A DNA stretch of 64,000 nucleotides from Hydrogenophaga sp. IBVHS2 (GCF_002127215.1 NZ_NFUT01000002.1:778162-842161); one strand, 5' to 3'. Numbered from the stretch's first letter, positions 1 to 10,181 are shown. The notes: generated by a model not told the origin, from the letters alone. Made by a program: numbers and translations.

Positions 1-3000
1 CACGTCGATTGCCAGGCCGACATCAACAACTCCGACTCGGGCAACGGGTCCGGGCAGGCAGCCGGGTATCCGCGCAATCAGGGCACCGGCGGCAACCGGA
101 TCAACAACTACAACGGTTACGGCACCAACCGTGACACCGCGATCGACGACAACTGGACCACAGCCCGCCTGTACACCGCCAACTACATGAACTGGTGGTA
201 CAACACCGACCTGCGCGACCGCAGCCGGATGGAGGTGGCCCAGGGCGTGATCTCCGAGATCATCGACAGCAACCCGGACATCGACTTCGGCCTGGCCACC
301 TACAACTACAACACCAGCACCAGCACCGACGGCGGACGTGTCATCCGCCGCATCATCGAGAACTCGACCGCGCTGCAGCGCCAGAACGTGGTCGATCTGG
401 TCAATCAGCTCGCACCGGGCGGCAACACGCCGCTGTGCGAAAGCATGTACGAGGCCTACCGCTACCTCTCCGGCGGACGGCTGCTCTTCGCAACCGAGAA
501 GGACAGCCAGAACCGGGACGGTCCGGCCCGTGACCTGCTGGCCGAGCGGCTGACCGGCACCTACATCTCCCCGGTGGGCGACTGCCAGTACGTCTATGTG
601 ATCCTCATGACCGACGGCGAACCGACGTCCGATAACGCGGCCGACTCGCTGATCGAGACCATGACCGGCAAGACCTGCGGCACCTACAACGGCACCAAGA
701 ACTGCATGCCGACCCTGGCGGAGTACATGTACAACCAGGACCTGGACGGCGTGGCTTCCAACGGCATCCAGCGTGCCGTGACCTACACGATCGGCTTCAC
801 CACGGCCCAGACCCTGCTCAGCGACACGGCCACGCGGGGCGGCGGGCAGTACTACACCGCCGACAACACCGAGGAACTGACGACCGCATTCCAGGGCGCC
901 ATCACCTCCATCCTGTCGACCAACGCTGCCTTCACCTCACCAGCCGTGGCCGTGGACTCGTTCACCCGCACCGAGAGCCGGGATGATGTGTTCTATGCCA
1001 TGTTCCGGCCTACCACCGGCACCAACTGGCCGGGCAACATCAAGAAGCTCAAGGTCCGGGTGGCCTCGGACGGTTCGGCCGCGCTCGTGGACAGCGTCAA
1101 CGCCGAGGCGATCGATGCGCAGACCGGCTTCATCAAGGAAACTGCCGTCACCTTCTGGGGCAGCTCGGCCGACGGTCCTGCCGTGGCCCAGGGTGGTGTG
1201 GGGGCCAAGCTGGCGGCCCGAGACCCGGATACCCGGGTGATCAAGACCAACACCGGCACCAACGGCGCGCTGCAGGACTTCAACACCACCAACCTCAACG
1301 CCACGGCGTACGGCGTGGCGAGCGCCAGCGATGTGCACACCCTGTTCGATGTGGCCAACGCCACCGACTTCGGCAACCTGATCGCCTGGGCTCGTGGCTG
1401 GACCGATTCGTCCAAGACGTCCCGTCGGGACTGGGTGCTGGGCGACATCGTGCACAGCCGCCCGTTGGTGCTGAACTACGGCGCCCGCACCAGCGACTAC
1501 TCGGCGTCCAACCCCGACCTGCGGGTCGTGGTCGGCACCAACGCCGGCTTCCTGCACATGTTCAACACCGCCGACGGTGTGGAAGACTGGGCTTTCTTCC
1601 CCAAGGAGCTCACCAAGGTCTTCAAGGCCCGCAAGGACGATCTGCTGGGTGGCAACAAGGTCTGGGGTGTCGATGCACCGGTGGTGTCGTACCGGTTCGA
1701 CGCCAACCAGGACGGCTCCATCAAGGCGGTCGACGGCGACAAGATGTACATCTTCTTCGGCCTTCGCCGAGGCGGCCGGGCGATGTACGCCATGGACGTG
1801 ACCGACCCGGCCAATCCGACGTTCCTGTGGCGCATCAGCAATGCCACCGCCGGGTTCTCCGAGCTGGGACAGACCTGGTCGGTGCCCATCGTGACCACCA
1901 TTCCCGGCTATGCCACCAACGGCGTGCGCCGCCCGGTGCTGGTGTTCGGCGGCGGTTACGACGGCACCTACGACTCCATTTCCACCACGGCCGCCGAGGT
2001 GGCTGCCCTGACGCCCGCGCCGGTGGGCAAGGCGCTGTACATCGTCGATGCGGCCACGGGTGCGCTGGTCTGGAGCGCCAGTCAGGCGGTCAACAGCGCC
2101 ACCAACAAGCAGGAACTCGGCTTCGTGCATTCGATGGTGGCCCCGCCGGCCGTGATCGACAGCAACGGCGACGGCATCACCGACCGCATCTACATGCCCG
2201 ATGTGGGCGGCAACGTGTGGCGTGTCGACCTGCCGGGCAACACCCGGCCCACCGCGGCCAACGAGCAGAACCGCTGGCGCGTGACCAAGCTCGCCAGCCT
2301 GGCCACGGTCAGCGCCACCAACCCGGCGCGCCAGGCCGGAGACCGCCGCTTCCTCAGCGAGGTGGACGTGGTGCGCACGACCTATGGCGGCAAGGCCTTC
2401 GATGCGGTGCAGCTCGGCAGCGGTGACCGGACCAACCCGAAGGCGGTCGACAACAGCGACCGGTTCTTCATGCTGCGCGACTACCAGGTGGCGCCCTACA
2501 CCACCGATGCTCCCACCGTCGCCCAGTGCACGGCCACCGTCAACCCGAGCACGGACAACCGGTGCCGTCTGCCCATCACGGAATCCAGCCTGTTCGACGC
2601 CACGGCCAACCTGATCCAGGTCGGCACCGCCGAGCAGCAGAACGCGGCCAAGACCAGCCTGGCCCAGTCCATGGGGTGGTTCATCAACCTCAACGCCAGC
2701 AGTGGCGAGAAGTCGCTGTCGGGTTCGACCACGCTGCGAGGCATCACGTTCTTCACCACGTTTGCCCCCAACTCCGCCACCACCAACACCAACATCTGTG
2801 AACCGTCGGCCGGCACGGCACGGTTGTATGCCCTGGGTCTGCAGGATGGCTCGGCCACCATCGACTTCAACGGCAACGGCACCCTCGTGACCGCCGACCG
2901 CTCGGTGCTGCTCGGTTCGACGGTGCCGGATTCGCCCTCGTTGTATTTCGCCCGCGACCAGCAGATCCGTCTGCTGTTCCCGGCCGGCGGTGGTCCTGCA

Positions 3001-3108
3001 GCCGGTACCCAGGGAGCGGGTGGCAACCGTTGCGGTGCCGGCATGCTGTGCGGCCCGCGTGGCCTGAGGCCGGTGGTGCCCACCTTCCGTTATGAACAGG
3101 AGTATTGA
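1..3108 (+). CDS. pilY1: PilY1 family type IV pilus tip adhesin (5' truncated by window)
   Basis: The frame is open from base 1, so the gene starts upstream; the visible part is about 1035 residues. The first third looks like a von Willebrand A fold (ILMTDGEP around base 600), and the rest is the beta-propeller typical of PilY1 C-terminal domains ([20 protein letters not shown]). Two EF-hand-like calcium loops are visible, [14 protein letters not shown] near 1699 and DSNGDGITD near 2158. PilY1 is known as a calcium-dependent tip protein that controls pilus extension and retraction and primes pilus assembly with minor pilins. The pilin gene follows with stop and start regions touching, as in the fimT-pilV-pilW-pilX-pilY1-pilE operon. 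Many Cys residues fit an exported protein. Confidence 0.93.
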   Translation, partial: HVDCQADINNSDSGNGSGQAAGYPRNQGTGGNRINNYNGYGTNRDTAIDDNWTTARLYTANYMNWWYNTDLRDRSRMEVAQGVISEIIDSNPDIDFGLATYNYNTSTSTDGGRVIRRIIENSTALQRQNVVDLVNQLAPGGNTPLCESMYEAYRYLSGGRLLFATEKDSQNRDGPARDLLAERLTGTYISPVGDCQYVYVILMTDGEPTSDNAADSLIETMTGKTCGTYNGTKNCMPTLAEYMYNQDLDGVASNGIQRAVTYTIGFTTAQTLLSDTATRGGGQYYTADNTEELTTAFQGAITSILSTNAAFTSPAVAVDSFTRTESRDDVFYAMFRPTTGTNWPGNIKKLKVRVASDGSAALVDSVNAEAIDAQTGFIKETAVTFWGSSADGPAVAQGGVGAKLAARDPDTRVIKTNTGTNGALQDFNTTNLNATAYGVASASDVHTLFDVANATDFGNLIAWARGWTDSSKTSRRDWVLGDIVHSRPLVLNYGARTSDYSASNPDLRVVVGTNAGFLHMFNTADGVEDWAFFPKELTKVFKARKDDLLGGNKVWGVDAPVVSYRFDANQDGSIKAVDGDKMYIFFGLRRGGRAMYAMDVTDPANPTFLWRISNATAGFSELGQTWSVPIVTTIPGYATNGVRRPVLVFGGGYDGTYDSISTTAAEVAALTPAPVGKALYIVDAATGALVWSASQAVNSATNKQELGFVHSMVAPPAVIDSNGDGITDRIYMPDVGGNVWRVDLPGNTRPTAANEQNRWRVTKLASLATVSATNPARQAGDRRFLSEVDVVRTTYGGKAFDAVQLGSGDRTNPKAVDNSDRFFMLRDYQVAPYTTDAPTVAQCTATVNPSTDNRCRLPITESSLFDATANLIQVGTAEQQNAAKTSLAQSMGWFINLNASSGEKSLSGSTTLRGITFFTTFAPNSATTNTNICEPSAGTARLYALGLQDGSATIDFNGNGTLVTADRSVLLGSTVPDSPSLYFARDQQIRLLFPAGGGPAAGTQGAGGNRCGAGMLCGPRGLRPVVPTFRYEQEY

Positions 3109-3112
3109 TCCG

Positions 3113-3556
3113 ATGCGCCCCTCCAGCACCTCCGGTCGTCTTCGCCAGCGGGGCTTCACGCTGGTGGAGGTGATGATCGTCGTGGCATTGCTCGGCATCC
3201 TCACCGCCGTTGCACTGCCGAGCTACAACAGCTACGTGCAGAAGAGCCGCCGCAGCGACGCGCGTGCCGCGCTGATGGACGCGGCCAACCGCCAGCAGCA
3301 GTTCATCCTGAACCGCTCCACCTTCACGCTCAACATGCAGGACCTGGGCTACGCCACCGATCCCGCCCGGTCGCCGGATGGTTTCTACACCTTCGATGCC
3401 GCCCAATGCGCGGGCGGCGTGGCGCTGACCCGGTGCTATGTGCTGACCGCGACCCCCGTGGGTTCCCAGGCCGCCGATACGGCCTGCACCAGCTTTTCGC
3501 TGGCCTCGTCCGGCGTCAAGACGGCCACCGGGACCGGCGCCGCCACCTGCTGGTGA
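3113..3556 (+). CDS. pilE: Type IV (minor) pilin, PilE-like
   Basis: 147-residue prepilin. The leader ends in RQRG followed by FTLVEV, the class III signal cleaved and N-methylated by PilD, with the conserved Glu at position +5. A hydrophobic helix follows ([18 protein letters not shown]). Two Cys pairs lie in the C-terminal half, and the protein ends TCW. An ATG at 3092 is in frame and overlaps pilY1, but the AGGAG at 3098-3102 is well placed for ATG 3113, so 3113 is preferred. As the last pilin of the pilY1 operon it most resembles the PilE minor pilins that help initiate pilus fibres rather than the major subunit. Confidence 0.9.
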   Translation: MRPSSTSGRLRQRGFTLVEVMIVVALLGILTAVALPSYNSYVQKSRRSDARAALMDAANRQQQFILNRSTFTLNMQDLGYATDPARSPDGFYTFDAAQCAGGVALTRCYVLTATPVGSQAADTACTSFSLASSGVKTATGTGAATCW

Positions 3557-3576
3557 CCCAATCCAGGAGACCTCCC

Positions 3577-3915
3577 ATGCGTTGCTTGACCCTTCTCGTT
3601 CCCGCCCTGGTTGCTGCCGGCGGCCTGGTCGCCCCGGCCGCGGCCCAGACCGCCGGCCCGGCGCCTTCCCGCATGGCCCCCGATGGCCTCATCACCTATG
3701 CCTGCGCGGTGACCATGCCGTCCTCCGCGCAGCGCATCGTGTTCGTCGAGGCGCTGGACAAACAGGCCGGACGCCGCATTGCCGACCGGGCGCGACCGGT
3801 CGACACCAACGGCAAACGCACGCCGGTGCGCAGCGTGCAGGAATGCATCGACCTGGCGAAGGAAAAGTTCATCGACGCCCAGTCGGCCGAACTGCTGGCC
3901 AACACCCCGCGCTGA
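3577..3915 (+). CDS. Small secreted protein of unknown function
   Basis: 112 residues with a clear Sec signal peptide (MRCLTLLVPALVAAGG, likely cleavage after AAAQ). The mature part is about 88 residues and holds two Cys (YACAV and VQECID) that may form a disulfide. The ATG follows an AGGAGA Shine-Dalgarno at 3564-3569, and the gene lies 20 bases after the pilin stop, so it is probably co-transcribed with pilY1-pilE. I recognise no domain. Its position suggests a periplasmic accessory of the pilus operon, but that is inference only. Confidence 0.75.
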   Translation: MRCLTLLVPALVAAGGLVAPAAAQTAGPAPSRMAPDGLITYACAVTMPSSAQRIVFVEALDKQAGRRIADRARPVDTNGKRTPVRSVQECIDLAKEKFIDAQSAELLANTPR

Positions 3916-3939
3916 CCCGCCACGGGGCAGCGGGCGGGT

Positions 3940-4539
3940 TCACACCCAGCCCAGCACCCCCAGCAGCGCCCCGGTCCCGATCATCCACAGCAGATGGAGC
4001 CGGGTGCGCCAGACCAGCACGGCGCTGGTGGCGGTGAGCAGCCACAGCGGCCAGTCGCGGTCGGGCTGGTCATGGCTGGCCACCAGCAGCCAGCCGGTGG
4101 CCACCAGCAGGGCAATCACCACCGGTGCCAGCCCCGCCCTGAAGGCGCGGGCAGCGCGGCGCTCCCGGTAGCGGTGTGCCCACCGTGCCGCGTGGTAGCT
4201 CAGCAATGATGACGGCAGCAGGATGGCCGTCATGGTGACGACCACACCCAGCATGGCCAGGGCCCAGGCGGTCCATCCGCCGGCCGGCCCCCCGCCCGAC
4301 TGCAGCCCCACCTGCCAGCCCAGCAGGGCCACGAACAGGACGTTGGGCCCCGGTGCCGCCTGCGACAGGGCGATGGCCGTGGTGAACTGCGCATCGGTCA
4401 TCCACCCTTGCTGCACCACCAGGTAGCGGTGCATGTCCGGTGCCACGGTGATGGCACCGCCGATGGCCAGCAGCGACAGCGTCAGGAACTGCAGGAACAG
4501 CCCCAGCCAGTTGCTCAGTGACGGGTCCATGGCGCTCAT
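3940..4539 (-). CDS. Chromate transporter, second half-size subunit (CHR family)
   Basis: 199-residue multi-spanning membrane protein of the CHR (ChrA) family. It carries the family features FLQFLTLSLLAIGGAITVAPDMHRYLV near the N-terminus and AAPGPNVLFVALLG about residue 60, followed by hydrophobic segments. Bidomain ChrA proteins are about 400 residues; here two half-size proteins are encoded by adjacent genes, a known short-chain CHR arrangement thought to act as a heterodimer exporting chromate. The ATG at 4539 overlaps the stop of the upstream half by 4 bases. Chromate as substrate is family knowledge and untested for this pair; sulfate or another oxyanion is possible. Confidence 0.85.
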   Translation of the reverse strand: MSAMDPSLSNWLGLFLQFLTLSLLAIGGAITVAPDMHRYLVVQQGWMTDAQFTTAIALSQAAPGPNVLFVALLGWQVGLQSGGGPAGGWTAWALAMLGVVVTMTAILLPSSLLSYHAARWAHRYRERRAARAFRAGLAPVVIALLVATGWLLVASHDQPDRDWPLWLLTATSAVLVWRTRLHLLWMIGTGALLGVLGWV

Positions 4540-5117
4540 GCCGGAGGCTCTCCGACGCTGGCCCCCAGCCGCCACCAGGCCCAGCCGCAGGCGAGCAGTC
4601 CGAGCAGCGGCAGCACGGCCGTCAAGGGCCAGCGCAGCCAGGCCACCAGCACGAAACTGGTGAGTGCAAAGAGCGCGCAGGCCACCGGCCCCATGGGATT
4701 GGTCCTGAGGGCGCCCATCAGCCGCAGCCCGGCCCCCATCACCAGACCGGCCGACACCGCACCCATGCCCCGCAGGGCGCTCTGGGCCACCGGATGGGCC
4801 GCCACCTGGGCCCACAGCACCGCCACCAGCAGCACCACCGCCAGGGGGGCAGTCAGCATGCCGGCCAGCGCAGCCAGGGCGCCCCGGGGGCCGAAATAGC
4901 GGTCGCCGATCATCATCGACAGATTGACCACATTGGGGCCCGGCATCAGCTGGGCCAGGGCCCAGTCTTCCACGAACTGCTCGCGGGTGAGCCATTGGCG
5001 GCGGTCCACGAGTTCGCGTTGCACCACCGCCAGCACGCCGCCAAAGCCTTGCAGGGCCAGCCAGGTGAAAGCCAGGAACAGTTCCCGGCAGGAGCCGGGG
5101 CGGTGCGGCGGGTTCAC
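4536..5117 (-). CDS. Chromate transporter, first half-size subunit (CHR family)
   Basis: 193 residues, start GTG at 5117. Family motifs are LFLAFTWLALQGFGGVLAVVQRELV at the N-terminus and AQLMPGPNVVNLSMMIG around residue 55, and the remainder is hydrophobic helices. It pairs with the downstream half-size subunit through a 4-base overlap at 4536-4539. Its own GTG overlaps the stop of the upstream response-regulator gene by 4 bases, so translation of the whole chain is probably coupled. Inner-membrane location is expected. Confidence 0.85.
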   Translation of the reverse strand: MNPPHRPGSCRELFLAFTWLALQGFGGVLAVVQRELVDRRQWLTREQFVEDWALAQLMPGPNVVNLSMMIGDRYFGPRGALAALAGMLTAPLAVVLLVAVLWAQVAAHPVAQSALRGMGAVSAGLVMGAGLRLMGALRTNPMGPVACALFALTSFVLVAWLRWPLTAVLPLLGLLACGWAWWRLGASVGEPPA

Positions 5118-5506
5118 GCCGCCAGCATGTCCCGGACCAGCGCGGCCGCCAGCGGCTTGGTCACATAGCCGCTGATGACCGGAATCTGCGCGGCCCGCTC
5201 GCGGTCCTGGGGCGACCCGGAGGAGGTGAGCATCACCAGCACCGTGGTGTCGCGGCCTTCGAGCAGCGGTGCGGCCTGGATGGCCACCTCGAAGCCGTCG
5301 AGCATGGGCATGTTGATGTCCAGGAAGATGCAGGTGGGCAGGCGCAGCTGGTCCTGGCGCATGAAGTCCAGCGCATCGACGCCGTTGTCGAAGATCAGCA
5401 CGTCGCCGGTGAAGCCGGCGCGGCGGATCATGATTTCGTGGAAAACGTTGTCGGCTTCGTTGTCGTCCACCAGGATGAAGCGTTCGGGGCGGGGCAGGCG
5501 GGTCAT
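5114..5506 (-). CDS. Single-domain response regulator (CheY/Rcp1-like)
   Basis: 130 residues consisting of one receiver domain and no output domain. The acidic pocket is VDDNEAD at 13-19, the phosphoacceptor Asp is D63 (FLDINMP), and the conserved Lys is K117 (YVTKPL). The type resembles the Rcp1-like receivers that partner phytochrome-style GAF/PAS kinases. It starts inside the stop of the kinase gene (4-base overlap), so the upstream kinase is its likely phosphodonor. The output is unknown; it may act by protein contact or as a phosphate sink. Confidence 0.92.
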   Translation of the reverse strand: MTRLPRPERFILVDDNEADNVFHEIMIRRAGFTGDVLIFDNGVDALDFMRQDQLRLPTCIFLDINMPMLDGFEVAIQAAPLLEGRDTTVLVMLTSSGSPQDRERAAQIPVISGYVTKPLAAALVRDMLAA

Positions 5507-7128
5507 GGGGTCAAGGGGTCGGGGTGGCGTTGCAGCTGCAGGGTGAAGCGGCTGCCGGTCTCGGGGGAAGAGACCAGCAGCAGCCGGCCTCCGTGCATGT
5601 CGGCGATGCGGCGGCAGATGGACAGGCCCAGGCCCGAGCCGGCATACACCTTGCGGTTGTGCAGACGCTTGAACATGTCGAACACGGCGGCCTGGTGCTC
5701 GGCCGGGATGCCGATGCCGTCGTCCTCCACATGGATCAGCCAGTGTTCCGCCGTGGCCTCGTGGCGCAGCCGTACCCTGGGCTGGTGGCCCGGGCGGGTG
5801 AACTTCAGTCCGTTCTCCACCAGGTTCTGCAGCAGCAGCCGCAGCAGGGTGGCATCGCCGCGCACCTGGGGCAGGGTGCCGATGTCGATCTGGCCGCCGG
5901 TGCGCAGCAGCGCTGCCGCGAGATCGTCGCGCACCTGGCCGGCCAGGGCGTCCATGTCCACGTCGACGAAATCGACCCGGTGCTTGTCCAGCCGCACGTA
6001 ACGCAGCAGGTCGTCGAGCATCTGGCTGATGCGCTGGCCGCCCTGCTGGACGAAGTCGAGATGGCGCCGTGCATCGGCGGGCCAGCCGGGAGCGTGGTCG
6101 CTGGCCAGCAGCGAGGTGAAGTTGTTGATCGAGTTGATGGGTTCGCGCAGATCGTGGGAGATCACCTGGATGAAGCGCTGCTGCTCCATCGTCTTGCGCT
6201 CCAGCAGGCTGATGGTGTCGCGCAGCTGGACCTCGTTGCGCTTGAGGTTCTCGATGTCGTGAACCCGCTTGACCACACCCGTCACGGCGCCGGTGTCGTC
6301 GAACACCGGCAGCATCGCCACCTCGACATGCCGATCGCCCTTGCCCCGGTAGTGGCCCAGGCGCTGGTAGTACACCGGTTTGCCCTTGAGGGCCTGGCGC
6401 AGGTTGTCCACCACCATGTCCACGCCGCTGTCGTGCTGCAGCAGCTCCACCACCCGGCAGCCGATCACCTGATCGCGGGTGGCACCGTGGTAGTCCAGGT
6501 AGTTCTGGTTGACATGGCGGTACACCAGGTCCCGGTCGATGTAGGCCTGCGCATCCAGGCCGGCCGTGATCATCGCCAGCAGCTGCTCGTTGCGCTGATG
6601 GGCCGACTCGGCCTGGGCCAGGGCTTCGTCCCGCCGGACGCGTTCATGTTCCAGCAGCGTGCTCACCAGGGCCGAGAGGCGCTTGAGCGCGTCGATCTGC
6701 AGCGGGTCGAGCTGGCGACGGGTGCGGTCGATGACGCAGACCGTGCCCACCGCCAGACCGTCGGCCGTGACGATGGGGGCACCGGCATAGAAGCGCAGTC
6801 CCATGTCGCCGGTGACCAGGGGGTTGTCGACGAAGCGGGGGTCCAGCAGGGTGTCCTCGACCACCATGACCTGGTCGGGTTGCAGGATGGCGTGCGCGCA
6901 CAGCGTGATGTCGCGCGGCGCCTCCACCACGTCGAGGCCCTTGCGCGACTTCAGCCATTCGCGGTCGGCGTCGATGAAGCCGATGTAGGCCATCGGCGTC
7001 TTGCAGATCGCCATGGCCAGGGCCGAAATGTCGTCGTAGGCCTGCTGGGGCAAGGTGTCGAGGATGCCCAGGCCCCTCAGCCGCGCCAGGCGGTCGGATT
7101 CGTTGGGGGGAAGGGGAGCGATCTGCAT
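5503..7128 (-). CDS. GAF-PAS sensor histidine kinase (phytochrome-type core)
   Basis: 541 residues with no membrane segment, so a cytoplasmic sensor. An N-terminal GAF domain (about 25-165) of the kind beginning RLRGLGILDTLP is followed by a PAS domain (about 185-300), the HisKA box ISHDLREPINSI with phospho-acceptor H325, and an HATPase_c domain with N439 (N box), DDGIGIP (G1) and GSGLGLS (G2). The HDLREP type H-box is typical of phytochrome-like kinases that phosphorylate Rcp1-type single-domain regulators, one of which is encoded next (4-base overlap). The ligand is unknown, and I see no bilin-binding Cys motif that would make it a photoreceptor. Confidence 0.92.
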   Translation of the reverse strand: MQIAPLPPNESDRLARLRGLGILDTLPQQAYDDISALAMAICKTPMAYIGFIDADREWLKSRKGLDVVEAPRDITLCAHAILQPDQVMVVEDTLLDPRFVDNPLVTGDMGLRFYAGAPIVTADGLAVGTVCVIDRTRRQLDPLQIDALKRLSALVSTLLEHERVRRDEALAQAESAHQRNEQLLAMITAGLDAQAYIDRDLVYRHVNQNYLDYHGATRDQVIGCRVVELLQHDSGVDMVVDNLRQALKGKPVYYQRLGHYRGKGDRHVEVAMLPVFDDTGAVTGVVKRVHDIENLKRNEVQLRDTISLLERKTMEQQRFIQVISHDLREPINSINNFTSLLASDHAPGWPADARRHLDFVQQGGQRISQMLDDLLRYVRLDKHRVDFVDVDMDALAGQVRDDLAAALLRTGGQIDIGTLPQVRGDATLLRLLLQNLVENGLKFTRPGHQPRVRLRHEATAEHWLIHVEDDGIGIPAEHQAAVFDMFKRLHNRKVYAGSGLGLSICRRIADMHGGRLLLVSSPETGSRFTLQLQRHPDPLTP

Positions 7129-7262
7129 GGGATGGGTGAGTGTCGATGGTCGGCACTGTCACCGAATTTTGTTACAAATGTGCTTCCCTGTCTCCCCCGA
7201 ATCGGTTTCCGGCCGGTCTTCCGTGGCCCGCCGTGACGGCGATCACACCGCCGTGGTGTGCA

Positions 7263-8006
7263 TCACACCGACATGCCGCCCGACACCTCGATGACGGCGC
7301 CGTTGATGTAGCTCGCGTCGTCGCTGGCCAGGAAGGCATAGACGCTGGCGATCTCCTCGGGCTGGCCCAGGCGGCGCAGCGGCACCCGGTGCTCCATCTC
7401 GGTGATCACCTTGTCCGGGATGGTGTGGAGGATGGGCGTGGCGATGAAGCCCGGCGCCACCGCGTTGACGCGGATGCCCTTGGGCCCGAGCTCGCGGCTC
7501 CAGGTCTTGGTGAAGCCGATCACGCCGAACTTGCTCGCGGCGTAGTTGGTCTGGCCGTAGTTGCCATAGATGCCCACCACCGACGAGGCATTGAGGATCA
7601 CGCCCGATCCCTGCTGCACCATGGCGTCGGCCACCACCTGGGCGCAGTGGAAGACGCCGCGCAGGTTGACGTCGATGACGCGGTCGAACTGCTCCAGCGT
7701 CATCTTCTGCAGCCGTGCGTCCTGGGTGATGCCGGCGTTGTTCACCAGCACGTCGATGCGGCCGTGGCGGGCCAGCACATCGGCCACCACCGCGTCCACC
7801 CGGGCGCGGTCGGTCACGTCCAGCACATGGCCTTCGGCGCGCCCACCCTGGGCCTGGCATTGGCGAACGGCCTCGTCCACGGCAGCGGCCTTGACGTCGC
7901 AGACGATCACGATGGCGCCCTCGCGGGCAAAACGCAGGGCGGTGGCCAGACCGATGCCTTGGGCGGCGCCGGTGACAAGGCTGACTTTGTCGAGCAGTCG
8001 GGTCAT
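7263..8006 (-). CDS. Short-chain dehydrogenase/reductase, FabG/PhaB-like 3-oxoacyl reductase
   Basis: 247 residues, classical SDR. The dinucleotide-binding motif TGAAQGIG is at 12-19, followed by NNAG at 89-92. The catalytic triad is Ser (S141 or S142, in NASSV), Y155 and K159 (YAASK), and the C-terminus is GGMSV. The family reduces 3-oxoacyl-ACP or acetoacetyl-CoA with NADPH, or oxidises 3-hydroxyacyl thioesters. It is the last gene of a thiolase, FadB/FadJ, SDR series on the minus strand, 33 bases after the multifunctional enzyme, so a role on acyl-CoA substrates in the cytoplasm is likely. Specificity cannot be read from sequence. Confidence 0.88.
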   Translation of the reverse strand: MTRLLDKVSLVTGAAQGIGLATALRFAREGAIVIVCDVKAAAVDEAVRQCQAQGGRAEGHVLDVTDRARVDAVVADVLARHGRIDVLVNNAGITQDARLQKMTLEQFDRVIDVNLRGVFHCAQVVADAMVQQGSGVILNASSVVGIYGNYGQTNYAASKFGVIGFTKTWSRELGPKGIRVNAVAPGFIATPILHTIPDKVITEMEHRVPLRRLGQPEEIASVYAFLASDDASYINGAVIEVSGGMSV

Positions 8007-8039
8007 GAAATGAGATCAGAGGAAGGAAGGGAGGGTGGA

Positions 8040-10181
8040 TCACCACACCGGCTGGTGCCGGCGCAGCGCGTCGAGGGTGGCTGCATCCAGCGCGAAGCCG
8101 GGGCCGTGGCGGGCCGCCAGCTCGGCGCAGCGGGCCTGGAACCGGTCCACACCCATGCCGTAGATGAACTGCAGCGCGCCCCCGGTCCAGGCCGGGAAGC
8201 CGATGCCGAAGATCGAGCCGATGTTGCCGTCGTGCACCGTGGTCAGCACGCCCTCGGCCAGGCAGCGCGCGGTCTCCACCGCCTGGCGGTAGAGCAGGCG
8301 GTCTTTCACAGTCTGCAGGTCCCAAGGGGTGTCTGCCCGTTCGAACAGCGGCTTGAGCTGCGGCCACAGGTGCTTGCGGCCCCCTTGCGGGTAGTCGTAG
8401 AAGCCGCCGCCCCCGGCGCGGCCGGGCCGGTTCAGTTCCTTGACCATGCGCTCGACCAGCAGCTCGCCCGGCGTGGCGCCGTAGGTGCGGCCCTCGGCGG
8501 CGAAGTCGGCCCGGGTCTGGTCCAGCACATGCACCGACAGCGACAGCGCGGTTTCGTCCAGCACCGCCAGCGGGCCCACCGGCATGCCGGCCTGGACGGC
8601 AGCGTTCTCGATCACCGGTGCCGGAATGCCTTCGCCCAGCATGGCGGCGCCTTCCATCACATAGGTGCCGAAGGTCCGGCTGGTGTAGAAGCCGCGCGAG
8701 TCGTTCACCACGATGGGCAGCTTGCCCAGTGCCTGCACATAGTCGTAGGCCCGGGCGACTGTCTCGTCGCTGGTCTGCGGGCCGCGGATGATCTCCACCA
8801 GCTTCATCTTGTCCACCGGGCTGAAGAAGTGGATGCCGATGAACTTCGATGCGTCGCGGCTGGCCTTGGCCAGGCCGCCGATGGGCAGGGTGGAGGTGTT
8901 GCTGGCGAAGAATCCGCCCGGGGCCAGCAGCGGCTCGGCTTCCTGGGTGACCCGGGCCTTGAGATCCCGGTTCTCGAACACCGCCTCGATGATCAGCTCG
9001 CAGCCGGCCAGATCGGCCGCGCTGGCGGTGGGCGTGATGCGGCCCAGCAGCGCCTGCTGGTCGTGCGGACCCATGCGGCCCTTGTCGACCCGCGGCTGGG
9101 TGATCTTCGCGCTGTACGCCTTGCCCTTCTCGGCCTGCTCCAACGTCACGTCCTTGAGCACGGTGGCGATGCCTTTGCTGGCCTGGGCGTAGGCAATGCC
9201 GGCGCCCATCATGCCCGCACCCAGGATGCCCACCTGGGCCGGCTTGAAGCGCGGCACGTCCTTCGGCCGCGAATGCCCGCCCTTGATGGCGTTCATGTGG
9301 AAGAAGAAGGTGTTGATCATGGCCTTGGCCACCGGGCTGACGATCAGCCCGGCCAGGTAGCGGCTCTCGATGCGGGTGGCGGTATCAAAGTCCACCAGCG
9401 CGCCCTCCACCATGGCCGCCAGCGCGGCCTCGGGGGCAGGGTAGAGGCCGCGCGTCTTCTGCTTGAGCACGGCCGGTGCCACGCTGAGCATGCCGGCCAG
9501 CTTGGGGCTGGAGGGCGATCCGCCGGGCAGGCGGTAGTCCTTTTCGTCCCAGGGATGGTGCGCCGTGGGGTGGGCCGCGATCCAGGCCAGGGCCGCCGGA
9601 CGCAGGTCGGCATCGCTGGCCACCAGCTCGTGCACCAGACCCCGCTCGAGCGCGTGGCGAGGGTTGAACAGCTGGCTCTCCAGGATGTAGGGCTGCGCAC
9701 CCATCAGCCCCAGCAGGCGGACCATCTTGGTGATGCCGGTGGCCCCGGGGATCAGGCCCAGGGTGATCTCGGGCAGGCCGAGCTGGATCTTCGGGTTGTC
9801 CACTGCGATGCGGTGGTGGCCCACCAGCGCCACCTCCCAGCCGCCACCCAGGGCCGCGCCGTTGATGCAGCTCACCACCGGCACGCCCAGGGTTTCCAGG
9901 GTGCGGAAGTTCTTCTTGGTCTGCTCGATCTCGGCGAACACGGCCGGTGCGTCCGAGGGCTGCAGCCGCATGGTGCCCTTGAGGTCGGCACCGGCGAAGA
10001 AGGTGCTCTTGGCCGATGCCAGCACGATGCCCTGGATGCCGGCCTTGTCACGCACCACCTGCGCGGTGGCCTCGGTGAGGTCACGCTGCCAGTCGGCGCA
10101 CATGGTGTTGACCGGCGAGCCCGGCTCGTCGAAGGTCAGGGTGGCGATGCCGTCGGCCAGTTCGTAGCGGATGGTCTTCAT
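8040..10181 (-). CDS. fadJ: FadB/FadJ-type 3-hydroxyacyl-CoA dehydrogenase/enoyl-CoA hydratase
   Basis: 713 residues, the usual size for the alpha subunit of the beta-oxidation complex. The N-terminal crotonase domain (about 1-190) has the oxyanion-hole segments AGADLKG and NGAALGGGWE and the acidic residue in LPEITLGLIPGATG. The NAD-binding domain starts at about 310 with VGILGAGMMGAGIA, followed by GIHFFSPVDKMKLVE and two C-terminal 3HCDH domains. It hydrates 2-enoyl-CoA and oxidises the 3-hydroxyacyl-CoA. The thiolase stop lies 9 bases upstream, so the two are co-expressed as the alpha and beta partners. Whether it is aerobic FadB or anaerobic FadJ type is uncertain. Confidence 0.92.
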   Translation of the reverse strand: MKTIRYELADGIATLTFDEPGSPVNTMCADWQRDLTEATAQVVRDKAGIQGIVLASAKSTFFAGADLKGTMRLQPSDAPAVFAEIEQTKKNFRTLETLGVPVVSCINGAALGGGWEVALVGHHRIAVDNPKIQLGLPEITLGLIPGATGITKMVRLLGLMGAQPYILESQLFNPRHALERGLVHELVASDADLRPAALAWIAAHPTAHHPWDEKDYRLPGGSPSSPKLAGMLSVAPAVLKQKTRGLYPAPEAALAAMVEGALVDFDTATRIESRYLAGLIVSPVAKAMINTFFFHMNAIKGGHSRPKDVPRFKPAQVGILGAGMMGAGIAYAQASKGIATVLKDVTLEQAEKGKAYSAKITQPRVDKGRMGPHDQQALLGRITPTASAADLAGCELIIEAVFENRDLKARVTQEAEPLLAPGGFFASNTSTLPIGGLAKASRDASKFIGIHFFSPVDKMKLVEIIRGPQTSDETVARAYDYVQALGKLPIVVNDSRGFYTSRTFGTYVMEGAAMLGEGIPAPVIENAAVQAGMPVGPLAVLDETALSLSVHVLDQTRADFAAEGRTYGATPGELLVERMVKELNRPGRAGGGGFYDYPQGGRKHLWPQLKPLFERADTPWDLQTVKDRLLYRQAVETARCLAEGVLTTVHDGNIGSIFGIGFPAWTGGALQFIYGMGVDRFQARCAELAARHGPGFALDAATLDALRRHQPVW

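Noticed and set aside
937-3204. 755-residue minus-strand frame across pilY1 and other very long antisense frames (for example 7140-11414, 56-58 kb minus)
   Set aside because: They are shadow frames of high-GC codon bias: low-complexity, rich in His, Gln, Arg and Gly, without domains, and they overlap genes with clear family matches on the other strand.
5503-7128. Bacteriophytochrome (light sensor) identity for the sensor kinase
   Set aside because: The kinase core is of that type but no PAS-GAF-PHY chromophore module with a bilin Cys or the DIP motif is seen. No bilin-synthesis gene is near.
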